From Peronospora farinosa (Eukaryota; Oomycota; Peronosporomycetes; Peronosporales; Peronosporaceae), in assembly GCA_947646735.1 (NCBI GenBank), contig CANTFK010000771.1:124001-188000 (forward strand): a DNA stretch of 64,000 nucleotides. The letters run 5' to 3'. The notes under the pieces were generated by a model that was not told where the DNA came from, made no database searches, and saw only the letters and a list, made by a program, of their open reading frames with translations. Position numbers and translations under genes: made by a program. The first letter of the stretch is position 1, and each line of letters starts with the position of its first letter. Positions 1-9,163 of this stretch are shown here, in pieces.

Positions 1-20
1 AATTCGATAAGCAGATTGAT

Positions 21-1091
21 TTACTTCTGCTCCTCACCTTCGTAGAGTTTGTCGCCAGTGGGGCGGTCCCAGACAGAGTATCGCGTTGTCAGATTCCAAT
101 AGTAAAGTTTTCCACGATTATCCAATGCTGAGCGCCAGTTGCCAAAACGCTGTCCAATAAGCACCACATCATCGTAGTCTTTGGGAATATTCGTAGCCTT
201 CACGTGAATCTTTGGAAAGGTACTCCACGGAATCGTGCCTTCCATGATATACTTCGCATCAACTTTTTCGAGATTCTTCAGCTCATGTTTCATGTGCTCA
301 GCCATGATGCTGGCAATATGCAAACCCTCTGGTGTCTCGTTTTCCAAAAGATGCTCAGCCACAGCAGACTGAAGAACATTGGGTCCATTCTTCAAGCCTT
401 TGTCATAAGCCATGCAGGCGTTAAAACATACCTGCTGCACCTGAGCCAAGTACTTGCTTACTGTCAGTTCAGAAATGTCTTGGTATCGAATTCGCACGAC
501 TGTTTCCTCCCACAGTCGGTCAAACATGAGCTCTTGCATCACTTTTCCCTGTTTTCCTTCTAGTGCCAAACGGCGATGGACCATCCACACGTATGCCATA
601 AGTAACGCCTGCTGCGCTCGAAAAGACCGTGGCAATCCCAGTGAAAAATAATACTCTGGTCTTGCTGTATAATTCATGCAACTCTGGAACACAGCAGTTG
701 AATGACGGAACAGACGGTCGTCCTCGTTCAGAAAGCCCAGCATCTTCCAAAGCCAATGCCAGCGTTGAATCGGGTTCGGGCCTTTGGTTACATCAACATT
801 ATTAGACCGTCCAATAATACCGCGACCTGGTGATGGTGGTGCAATGTCTGTTACAGCCCATGCGAACTTATGCTTGTTTTCACGCAATATCGGCGACTGT
901 GGTATACTATTAGCCGATCCAAATCCTCGAGTCATCAGTACCTGCGTCTGCATCCATTTAGACGGTGAGAAGATAGAGAAGTTGCCTAGTTGCTTAGTTA
1001 TCATAACAAAGGCATTGCACTGGCCAGAGACCGCTTGTCTCGCTACCGCACGCATCATTAATCGAATGAGAATGAATGCGGTTGACCACAC
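21..1091 (-). CDS. Ubiquinol-cytochrome c chaperone (CBP3/UQCC1-like) with C-terminal WW-like segment
   Basis: Intronless 356-aa ORF. Residues about 95-270 fit the ubiquinol-cytochrome c chaperone family, including the typical LFDRLWEE-like stretch (here MFDRLWEETVVRIR). Family members (yeast Cbp3, human UQCC1) help translate and assemble cytochrome b of respiratory complex III in mitochondria. The N terminus is rich in Arg, Ser and hydrophobics with almost no acidic residues, fitting a mitochondrial presequence; Met1 or Met12 could be the start. The last 50 residues hold a WW-like pattern (GNWRSALDNRGKLYYWN followed by VWDRPTG), with both Trp, the Tyr pair and the Pro. A WW module is not a usual part of this family. 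It is divergent from UTP3, with 92 bp between the start codons, so a shared promoter is likely. Family call firm; WW call from pattern only. Confidence 0.82.
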   Translation of the reverse strand: MWSTAFILIRLMMRAVARQAVSGQCNAFVMITKQLGNFSIFSPSKWMQTQVLMTRGFGSANSIPQSPILRENKHKFAWAVTDIAPPSPGRGIIGRSNNVDVTKGPNPIQRWHWLWKMLGFLNEDDRLFRHSTAVFQSCMNYTARPEYYFSLGLPRSFRAQQALLMAYVWMVHRRLALEGKQGKVMQELMFDRLWEETVVRIRYQDISELTVSKYLAQVQQVCFNACMAYDKGLKNGPNVLQSAVAEHLLENETPEGLHIASIMAEHMKHELKNLEKVDAKYIMEGTIPWSTFPKIHVKATNIPKDYDDVVLIGQRFGNWRSALDNRGKLYYWNLTTRYSVWDRPTGDKLYEGEEQK

Positions 1092-1183
1092 GTGGTAAGT
1101 TCGTATGAATGCGTACTTAACAGGATTGCAAAAAGGATTTCTGAGCCAAAGAGCTTCCAGCCAACAATCTCAGAGTCAAAGAA

Positions 1184-2719
1184 ATGGGACGTAAAGCGAG
1201 ACACTCGGCACGTACGGGCGATGGTGGGGCAGAAGTACGTTTACAAAAGAAGAAACTGAAAGAGGCAGAAAAGACACAGAAGGAGGCAGAATTGACGTTT
1301 TATGACGATCCGTCAGAGAATGAGAGTGATAACGAGCAGGTCGAGTCAGAGGACGATGAATTGGCAGGTGAAGAGGTGCTAGAGCTTGGCGGAGACAAAG
1401 AAGAAGAAGAAGAAGAGGAGGAGGAAGAGGATGAAGTAGAGAATAGTGAGGATGATAACAACATGTATGATGCGGGTAGTGAGCGTAAGAAAGCGATGCA
1501 GATGGAGAGCAAATGGGGCAAGTCCCGTAAGACTTTTTACTCTGCAGACACGGCAGAGTACGAGCTGGAATATGATGAAGAGGTCGCTAAAGATGAAGAG
1601 GAAGCTGCGCTTGAGTTGCAACGTAAGCAGGCAGAGATGATGGACGACGAGGACTTTGGCATTGATGCACCTGAAGCTATTGAAGATGCGGAAGAGGAAG
1701 AGGAAGAAAATGAGGCAATGCATGTGGATGATGAAGAGATGGTCGACACACAGCTGGCTGATATTGCGACGCTTGCTGATAATGGCACTGGAAGTGCTGA
1801 GACCATAGAACAGGTGCACCGGGACTTTTCCAAGATGTCCAAAAAGGACAAGTTGCAGATTGTGAATCAGTCAGCTCCAGAGCTGTTAGGTCTGATATCG
1901 GAGCTGGAATCGTCGACAAAGGAGTTAGAGGAGGTAATCACTCCGGCCGTACTCAAGCTACGACCTGTCCGACGGAAATCACGGCAGCTTCAGATGGGCC
2001 TGCGCTACTTGATGACAAGACAGAATTTGCTGCTGAATTATTCGGCGAATATCTCGTTCTACTTGCTGCTGCGTGCAGAAGGCAAGAGTGTGTCGGATCA
2101 CCCAGTGTTGATGCAATTGTTGTTGCTTAAGAAACAGCTGAGCAAACTCCAGGCATTAGATGAAGTTTTAAACGATCAGTTGCAAGACCTGCTCACGAAG
2201 GAGCTACCAGCTGAGCGGAAATTAAACGTCGACGACGGTCTTGGTAAGTTTTTTGCAAAGTCGAAGGGCACACGAAGTACCGATGGTGAGAAGCTGTCAG
2301 CTAAGAAGACGAAGAAACAGAAGAAGTCGACGAAGGTGTCAGCCGAAGAGATGGCGGAGGCAGAGCGCTTTTACGAGCAGACCGCACGCGACCACGCGGT
2401 ACTCAAGAGCGCCAAGAAGGACCTCTACACGCACGAAAACCCCGCGGCTCTGGTCTCTAGCGACGAAAAGAGCGACGAGGAGGGCGAGGCAGGCAAGCGT
2501 GGTGCGTCATACCAAATTATGAAGAATAAGGGTCTAAAGGCTCACAAGAGTAAGCTGAATCGCAACCCGCGTGTCAAGAAGCGCCTGCAGTACCGCAAGG
2601 CCATCATCAGGAGAAAGGGTCAAGTGCGCGACGTGCGCGTAGGCGAGGCCGGCAAGTACGGAGGTGAAACTACAGGTATCAAGTCGAATCTTACGCGCAG
2701 TCGGAAGATCCGCAACTAA
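1184..2719 (+). CDS. UTP3: U3 snoRNP/SSU processome protein UTP3 (SAS10)
   Basis: Single-exon ORF of 511 aa. The N-terminal third is highly acidic with a long Glu run (residues about 75-85). The middle (about 225-325) matches the Sas10/Utp3/C1D helical domain, with LLGLISELESSTKELEEV and the LRPV...LMTRQNLLLNYSANISFYLLLRA region. The end (about 440-511) is the Sas10 C-terminal domain, strongly basic, with KGLKAHKSKLNRNPRVKKR and a GKYGGE-TGIKSNLTRSRKI ending. The family acts in the nucleolus in the small-subunit processome for 18S rRNA maturation. All domains are present in order and length is usual for the family. Long ORFs on the other strand here come from the GAA/GAG-rich repeat and are not genes. 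NOP58 and RPS19 nearby also serve ribosome production. Confidence 0.93.
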   Translation: MGRKARHSARTGDGGAEVRLQKKKLKEAEKTQKEAELTFYDDPSENESDNEQVESEDDELAGEEVLELGGDKEEEEEEEEEEDEVENSEDDNNMYDAGSERKKAMQMESKWGKSRKTFYSADTAEYELEYDEEVAKDEEEAALELQRKQAEMMDDEDFGIDAPEAIEDAEEEEEENEAMHVDDEEMVDTQLADIATLADNGTGSAETIEQVHRDFSKMSKKDKLQIVNQSAPELLGLISELESSTKELEEVITPAVLKLRPVRRKSRQLQMGLRYLMTRQNLLLNYSANISFYLLLRAEGKSVSDHPVLMQLLLLKKQLSKLQALDEVLNDQLQDLLTKELPAERKLNVDDGLGKFFAKSKGTRSTDGEKLSAKKTKKQKKSTKVSAEEMAEAERFYEQTARDHAVLKSAKKDLYTHENPAALVSSDEKSDEEGEAGKRGASYQIMKNKGLKAHKSKLNRNPRVKKRLQYRKAIIRRKGQVRDVRVGEAGKYGGETTGIKSNLTRSRKIRN

Positions 2720-2958
2720 TCTGGAGAGCTTAGTCGAATACATAGACCATTGTGCATCATCCACTGGCTAGCCTTTGTTTTGTGCATTAGTAGCTGTGTA
2801 TTGTTTGGTCATGTCCTTGCATAATGGTAAAGTTTTGTTGCAACGCTATGTTGCCATACAACACACTTCCATGCACAGCTACGATTGCTTAGCAGCTTCA
2901 ACGGGACTTTCCCACAGCTTGTGCTCTACATCAAAAGAAACACGCACATCCAGTCACG

Positions 2959-3475
2959 TTAGTTCATCTTAAGCTTACGGAGTTCAAGAGCTACTACTTC
3001 CAACGTACCAATGTACACGGGAATGACACTCAATTCATCCTCAGCCTGTTCAATCAGCTCCTCCAGTTGACCACAGTTAATCTTACGCTCAATCACGTCC
3101 TCCTACATCGTCAACACCCACGACATCAGCATTTTTTATCCTCCTCACACCATCGAAACGTTCCTTTTATCCCAAGTCTCTCACCTCTTCGTTGGTCTCT
3201 ACCACATTTAGACGAAAATTAGTAATCTGTTCCACTGCATTACGGTAATTCTTGGCCTCAGGCGGTAGAATCTACATAGATTAACCCAGTTAGAGAAAAA
3301 GAAGCAGCTCGATACTACCTCTCACTTCTTTTATAGCTTGTCGTACCTTGACCTCATCCAGCGTCCGACGGTAAATCTTAATGAGATCCTGGCGAGCATT
3401 AGGGTTTACCTTAAGACCCACTAGACCCGTCGACGTCTTCGTCACTGCCATTCGAAGCATTTTCGATGCAAACAT
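2959..3475 (-). CDS. NDUFA5: NADH dehydrogenase (complex I) subunit NDUFA5-like, three exons
   Basis: Spliced gene on the minus strand. Exon 1 gives KTSTGLVGLKVNPNARQDL and YRRTLDEVK, the hallmark N terminus of the NDUFA5/B13 family. Exon 2 (about 3270-3181) gives LPPEAKNYRNAVEQITNFR. Exon 3 (about 3104-2959) gives ERKINCGQLEELIEQAEDEL and ends in TAA at 2961-2959. Introns have GT...AG borders; intron 1 carries a CTAAC branch-like site. I chose the start at 3475 (MFASKMLRMAV); 3505 and an internal Met are alternatives. NDUFA5 is a small accessory subunit of the matrix arm of mitochondrial complex I. The gene is divergent from LSM1 (about 200 bp between start codons), and a second complex I gene, NDUFA8, lies about 1.1 kb away. 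Confidence 0.86.
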
Positions 3476-3672
3476 GATCAATAGTGGAGCGTAATTCCTA
3501 CGCAATTATTACCTTGTAAATCAAAGGATCACCGCAAATATATACTTACGTATGACTGGCTAATATTTGAATTGATCTCCACTTTGTTTTAACCAATGAG
3601 AGTACAATAAAGGTGACGAGACAAAAATCTGAATCGATAAAACAGTCGCGGTACGAGCAGCGCGAGAGCAAC

Positions 3673-4405
3673 ATGAGTGGCGTCTTCCCAGGCAACAGCA
3701 GTCTCATTCAGCAGTTAGATAGTGCGTATATAACTCATAAGACTCTTGTAGTCATGGTGCTGTATTTTATGTAGCGTCTTATACTATGATCTACGTGGTT
3801 AATTGACTTTTATGACGTGGTATTGCTTGAATATTTCAATAGAGCAAGTGCTGATGGTCTTACGCGATGGTCGCCACCTCGTTGGGTATCTACGAAGTTT
3901 TGATCAGTATTGTAAGCTATTCTTGCTGTTTGAACGAGTATTTGCTAGTGATGGGAGACAATTGACTTACTGCTATTGAGATGTCACAGCAAATATTATT
4001 CTTGAAGACACATTTGAACGTCACGTGTCTAAAGGATTATTCTGTGATATTGAGCTCGGTCTCAACATTATCCGGTACGTGCGTGCTAGATAATAAGTTT
4101 GAATAAGATCGAAGAACTAATTAATTTTGTGATGGACATGAACATGGACATAGTGGTGACAATATTGTTCTTCTTGGTGAATTGGTACGAATGACATCTT
4201 TGCTCCTTCTTTTTTTGATGTTGATCTATTAACATGGTGGTTTGTTGTATGTGATTTTTTGACATTACAGGACAGTGACAAGGAGCGCGATCAGCCACAC
4301 ATGAAGCGCGTTGAGTTGGAAGAGGTGCTGGAGGCTGAAGAACGGCTAAACGAAGAAGGCAACACTAGCGTCCGTCAGCAATGGGACTTTGAACACCAGC
4401 ATTAA
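3673..4405 (+). CDS. LSM1: LSM1, Sm-like mRNA decay protein, five exons
   Basis: No single long ORF; the gene appears on splicing short exons. Exon 1 starts MSGVFPGNSSLIQQLD. Exon 2 gives QVLMVLRDGRHLVGYLRSFDQY, the Sm1 motif. Exon 3 gives NIILEDTFERHVSKGLFCDIELGLNIIR. A short exon 4 gives GDNIVLLGEL, the Sm2 motif. The last exon gives DSDKERDQPHMKRVELEEV and ends EHQH. All four introns have GT-AG borders and keep frame. LSM1 is the subunit that sets the cytoplasmic LSM1-7 ring apart from the nuclear ring. It binds oligoadenylated mRNA 3' ends and activates decapping. Length and C-terminal extension fit the family. It is divergent from NDUFA5 and followed in the same direction by NDUFA8. Confidence 0.88.
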
Positions 4406-4586
4406 CTAATTACAGTATTAGTTTCAAGTCGAGTAAGTGTGGTCTACACAAAATAGCAATACCACAAAGTAGGAACCCCTTCAGTTGGGTAAGATACACT
4501 AATTAGTGTTCCATACAAACGGATTTCAGCATAGCCGCTAGTTTTGCAGCTCAAGTGAGTGAATACGTAATCAATCGATAGCAGCC

Positions 4587-5035
4587 ATGGATGAAGAGCG
4601 CAAGACCATGAAGCTGCCGGACACGGACAATACGAGCCTCACGTGTGCTGCGCGGATCCTGGGGCACGAATGTGCGGACGCCAATCTGGAGTTCTTGCGG
4701 TGCAAACAACTTGACGCCAATCCGCGTGCGTGTCTCGCACAGGGCGAGAAGGTGACGGCCGCCGTGCTAAAGACGTGCGTTGCCCATTGTTTTCATACAA
4801 ACTTCAAGTGAAATTGTTGGTACTGGGAGGGGAGAGAATTAAACTGATACTTTTTCTTGTGGTTTGCGTAATCAGGCTTCGTGACGTCGAAATGAACTGC
4901 GGTGAGACGTACTCGGCGTACAAAAAGGCGTTGAAGAAAAACTGGCACCGGATTGACGAGACGAGGAAGGAACAGACGGCATTGGAAGAGTGTTGGCGAC
5001 AATACAAGGGCTATAATAAGCCACAGGAGAACTAA
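4587..5035 (+). CDS. NDUFA8: NADH dehydrogenase (complex I) subunit NDUFA8-like, two exons
   Basis: Exon 1 (4587-4774) encodes MDEERKTMKLPDTDNTSL and AARILGHECADANLEFLRC, ending in the DPN-x-CL-like region (DANPRACLAQGEKVTAAVLKT). An intron (4775-4875, GTGCGT...CAG) is followed by exon 2 with LRDVEMNCGETYSAYKKALKK and a final ECWRQYKG. The spaced Cys residues are the CHCH/twin-CX9C style of NDUFA8 (PGIV), an intermembrane-space-facing accessory subunit of complex I imported by the Mia40 route. Some Cys positions seen in animal or plant homologues are not obvious in exon 2, so the second Cys pair may be degenerate. The start ATG is the first after an in-frame break and sits in a plausible leader. 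Confidence 0.82.
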
Positions 5036-5352
5036 CTTGTCAATTAGTTAGTTTGAGCCAGGAAGGGGCAATGGCGCTGGTCATTGGATTACAAAAGATT
5101 TAAGACCTACGACCAACCTCTTACTGTCATTTGTGCAGCGCTGATAGCAGCAATGACCTAATTGAGAAAGAGAGAAATGAAGGAGAGAGAAGGGGAATCA
5201 ACAATCCAGTCAATCATCAACTTGATCCCTTTTACTTTGCAGAGAAACTCGTTAGGTACTTGTCGGGCTTACTGAGTATTGTCTTCAGGTTTCGGTAGCA
5301 AAGGAGGAGTTTTAGAGCTCAATGGGCTGCTAGAAGCTGACTGCTTCTCACA
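5036..5352. other. Intergenic: 3' ends of NDUFA8 and the LarA-like gene
   Basis: Convergent 3' flanks of two genes. It contains a purine-rich stretch (about 5161-5200) and no ORF, RNA gene or repeat that I can support. Confidence 0.5.
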
Positions 5353-7203
5353 TTATGTGTGTTTGAAAGGACCACCACCCACACCAGCATCGAGGCAGGC
5401 CTCGGTCGTATCAGCGGAAGACGACAGACTGGTTGTCGTGGCAATTGAAGCAGTTGGAGCAATGGTAGATGCACACGAGCTTTCGAAGCGTCCACGGTAA
5501 GCCCACAAGCCCAACGCGGGGTTGGAGATGTAGAAGAATCGCTCGCCATTTACGTCTGTGTTCCAGCCGTCTTGGAGCTTGTCAATAGGGTACTTGACAC
5601 TCATTTCCTTGAGATCACCGTAGGCAAAACCAACACCCTCGATTTCTTCTTTTGTGAGATGTCCTGGACAATACGTGACGCGGAAGCGGCCTTCGGACGA
5701 GCCATGAATTAAATGCGCTGCTGCGCTCAGATTTTGCATGAGGTCACGGTTAGCATGGAGGTGGGCTAGCACTTCCTGTAGACAGGAATGAGTAGTATGT
5801 TAGCAATTTAGCACCAAGACTAGTCAATAGGGAAAACATTGTGCTATACCGGCGTCGTGCGGTAGCCGTATTTGCGAATAAGTTCGTCAATACGCTTATC
5901 CTCGCCAAAGCGAGCTACGCCTGGAGCAAGCACGATCAGTTCGCCATCATCTGCAATAACCATGCGTGTGCGATAGATGGACTTGTTGCCGAGCCACGTG
6001 GACTTGAACTCTTCCGGGTCCAGGTACACCACAACTTTGTCAATTGGCGCATCCAAGAGCTCAAAGTTTACCTCCAGCGACAGCTCGGCAGCCTTCATGA
6101 AACACTCTTCATCGTCTCCGATAAAAATGCCTCGTGTCACGAGGTCTCCATTTTCTCTGTAATGTGAACACAAGAACCGAATCAGCAATGAGGCCTTTAT
6201 CTGATAGACAGAATAACACACCCCCGTCCGATCACTGTCTGGATGTAGATGAGAGGTAACTTCTGCAGGAAGTGGGTGGAGGCATAGTTCAGGATACGGC
6301 GCAGAGGGTTGTCAGCACGTCCCATCATTCGCTCCATGCCATATACGGCGCCGATGAAGTGCGAAAAGTTGATACCCTCACTACCTCCAGTGCCAACGAA
6401 AATGTTCTTATTGAAATTGGCCATTCCCATGACCTCATGCGGGACAACTTGTCCGATAGAAAGCACCAAGTCATGGCCGCCTTCCCACAGCTAAGTAACA
6501 AACAATGCGATACCACAAAATCAGCAAATTCTTCCCATTTGCAGTAGTGACTAAACTAATGACCGACCAGTTTATTGATTTGTGCCGGCCATGGCTCGTT
6601 CACTTTGCCGTCACTGGCCTCTAGAATGAGGTCTGCAGGCACTTGGCCAATTGTCACCACGTCGTTCCTGCTCAATTTACAGACAAGATCAGCTTCACAC
6701 CTACATCAGCTGTCAACTTACCGTCGACTCACCTCCAGTCATGCACACGAAAGATATCCTTGGGAATATCGCCAAACATCTACCAAAGCCCACACCACAC
6801 CATGGAATCCGTCACTCAGTTCCACCAAAAATCAATCCAAAACTCTCGTTATGACGTTCACCTTGCTAATCTCATCGTCCGTCATAGCGTCATGTGTGCC
6901 CAGTGCTGGCAGCACGTCCGTCACCTTGTCGTGTAAATACTCGTATGCATACTGTGACAACACACCGGACTTTCTGCAATACAATTAGCCGCCACATCAA
7001 TGCACATGATCGAATTCTCTATAATCAGCACCAATCGATACGTACGAGTGAAAGCGTGTAAAGTCCGGGGGTACAATCACTGCACGCTCAAATTTGGCCT
7101 TACGTTCCATTTCAAGCTTTTGTAGCGTCTCGTGCACGATCTCACGCAGTCGTGTATCTGACAGCTCAGTTGTCTTGGAGCCTTCAGCGAAGAGAAGCGT
7201 CAT
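5353..7203 (-). CDS. LarA-like (DUF2088) nickel-pincer racemase family protein, about seven exons
   Basis: Exons read from 7203 down to a TAA at 5355-5353. Exon 1: MTLLFAEGSKTTELSDTRL to AVIVPPDFTRFHS, the LarA N-terminal VPD-x-TR element. Later exons: LHDKVTDVLPALGTHDAMT (GTH motif); NDVVTIGQVPADLI; then LSIGQVVPHEVMGMANFNK with NIFVGTGGSEGINFSHFIGA, the core with conserved His and Lys. The C-terminal exons carry RGIFIGDDEECFMKAAELS, ADDGELIVLAPGVARFGED and LTKEEIEGVGFAYGDL. In lactate racemase the conserved Lys carries the Ni pincer cofactor. The family also holds racemases and epimerases of other hydroxy acids, so the substrate here is unknown. GT-AG borders keep frame at the junctions I checked; exact small exons are approximate. 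Divergent from EMC7. Confidence 0.78.
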
Positions 7204-7920
7204 GGTGATGAGAAGGGGGAGAGTTACTATTTCGTGCTGGTGAATTACAAAGTGAGATGCAGCTGCAATGCTTGTTTCTACATTGAAAAGACCTTTTCCC
7301 AGCATTGATCTGACCCCTCGATATGCAAGGCCGCTGCCATTTCAAGCCATCGAACGCAATCTTAAACTCAATCGAGGCTTGTACAAGATATGGATCATCA
7401 TTAACGTAGACTGCTACAAACTTGTGCAACTAACTACTTTGGCGCAATGTTTAAGATAATGCCACAGTGTCAGACAACGTCCCAATTGCCGGCGAATCGA
7501 CATTGCTACGACTGTATGTCATGCATTACACTCATCCTTCTTAAATCTACAGACGATCTTAGCAGCATAGCAGAAGAAACACAATACTTTTTGCAGATCA
7601 CTTGTCCGCGGAATTTGAATCTAATAAAGCGTTAAATCGTGGCGACCACGCTAAAAACTTGTACATTGACCATGATCTGCACATTAAGCTACGAATACGA
7701 CGTGACACTGACATGGATAGAATGACAATCACTCTGGGCTTTTGCATTAAAGCTCGCATTATCTCTCTATCTGTTCCTTAAATTAAAATTTTATTCGATA
7801 AAAACAATACGTCTTTGATAAAAATGCTAAAATTTCACGCTGGAGACAGGTTTGACAGGTTTACGTATCATACATAATAAAGCATTTTCCCCCGTATTGA
7901 CATACAAAAATCTAGTGCCA
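7204..7920. other. Intergenic between divergent LarA-like gene and EMC7
   Basis: About 720 bp between two start codons, probably holding both promoters. Small ORFs here lack codon or family support. AT-rich from about 7740 to 7860. No repeat or RNA gene seen. Confidence 0.5.
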
Positions 7921-8604
7921 ATGTCACCTTTAAATTTATGGACATTCGTAGCGTTCGTATTGGCGATATGCAGCACTGATGCCTTTGAACTCCGTGGTAC
8001 TGTCTACCTCCCTGACTTAATGACAGAAAAGGTCGAGCCTTTTATTGTAAAACTCAATGGTGGGGAACAAACGACTTTTGTTCGTTCCGATGGTTCCTTT
8101 TTGTTTCGAGACGTGGCATTTGGTCGCTATGTCGTGGACATTCCGTCTACCAAGTTCCTGTTTAGTCAGTATAAAGTCGATGTAGGAGCTGATGGACTCA
8201 TTCGTGCTCTTGAGTATAAATACGTGGGGGCTCCCAAGACTCACGTTAGTTATCCACTTGTCGTGGAGCCTGTGAAACAGCTCGAGTACTTTGAACAACG
8301 TGAAAAGTTTCATCTACTTGGATTGATTATGAATCCGTCTTTTTTGACAATTGTTGTGCCAATTGCACTGCTGTATGTACTGCCGAAACTTACAGAGGGA
8401 ATGGGTGAGTCTAAAACAGAGAGAAAGAGAGAAAGAGAGAGAAGAGAAGGAAGATAGTTTTGACTAATTCATGTTGTGTGTGTTGCAGATCCAGAGGAGA
8501 TGAAGAAAGCACAGGAGGAGATGGGAGCAACCGACCCATCGTCATTATTGGCAGGAATGTTGGGTGGTGGCCAGACTAATGCTGAAGACAGTGACGACGA
8601 TTAA
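7921..8604 (+). CDS. EMC7: ER membrane protein complex subunit 7 (EMC7), two exons
   Basis: Exon 1 (7921-8404) begins MSPLNLWTFVAFVLAICSTD, a signal peptide ending near DAFELRG. A beta-sandwich lumenal domain follows (FIVKLNGGEQTTFVRSDGSF, FGRYVVDIPSTKFLFSQYKV). Next comes the EMC7 signature near MNPSFLTIVVPIALLYVLPK, a single membrane anchor. Exon 2 (from 8489) gives DPEEMKKAQEEMGATDPSSL and an acidic cytosolic tail ending DSDDD. The intron 8405-8488 is GTGAGT...TTGCAG. Of several upstream in-frame Met codons, 7921 gives the best signal peptide. EMC inserts and stabilises multi-pass and tail-anchored proteins at the ER; EMC7 is a peripheral lumenal subunit. Confidence 0.9.
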
Positions 8605-8712
8605 CTGCGGTTTCTTGATGACGGATTCCAAGCTAAGTATGAAATACTTGTAGGATCTTGAACGCTAGATAGCTCTTCTCGTGTCTCTTTTTGCTTCTTT
8701 TTCTCTGCTGTA

Positions 8713-9096
8713 TTAGATAAACATGGTAATGTTGGGGTTCCAGCGGCGAGTATCGACGGTGGTAGTGGTCACTTGATGGGCATCAAGTGCCAGGCCGTGC
8801 TCTGCATCCACATCTTTGATACTAGTGGCTCTAGCTCCCCACGTGTTGAGCGCTTTACCATGACGCAGCGCTGCTACCAGGTCTTCCATCTGCTCAAAGT
8901 CTCCACGCAGCGTCATTCGTACCAGGTTTTTGTCTTGACTGTCGTTGGTGGCACCGCCTTCTAGTCCCCGCTTTTGCATGGCACGGATTACAGTCTGCCG
9001 GAACATGACGTTCTGTACCTTGCCACGGACCTCGAGCCAACGCTCCATCAATTCGTTAGAATTCCTTCTCCTTTGTGGCTTTTTGTCGATTGACAC
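8713..9096 (-). CDS. Acylphosphatase-like protein
   Basis: 127-aa ORF. Residues 18-100 match the acylphosphatase fold: MERWLEVRGKVQNVMFRQTV corresponds to the V-x-G-x-VQGV-x-FR signature, with the phosphate-binding Arg kept, and GLEGGATND carries the catalytic Asn. In the usual motif the residue after VQ is Gly; here it is Asn (VQNV), and a DSQDKN loop follows. Acylphosphatases hydrolyse carboxyl-phosphate bonds of small acyl phosphates in the cytosol. The C-terminal 25 residues (HQVTTTTVDTRRWNPNITMF) look unusual for the family. Its 3' end lies about 110 bp from the EMC7 stop, so the two genes converge. Confidence 0.75.
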   Translation of the reverse strand: MSIDKKPQRRRNSNELMERWLEVRGKVQNVMFRQTVIRAMQKRGLEGGATNDSQDKNLVRMTLRGDFEQMEDLVAALRHGKALNTWGARATSIKDVDAEHGLALDAHQVTTTTVDTRRWNPNITMFI

Positions 9097-9163
9097 TTAT
9101 CATTATGATCTAACTGAAAGCAAATGTTAAAGTTACTAGGAAGTTTGCATGCGCATGACCTCC

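Noticed and set aside
1300..1851. Ser- or Phe-rich ORFs opposite UTP3
   Set aside because: Antisense of the GAA/GAG acidic repeat; no start context or family, and the sense frame is a clear UTP3.
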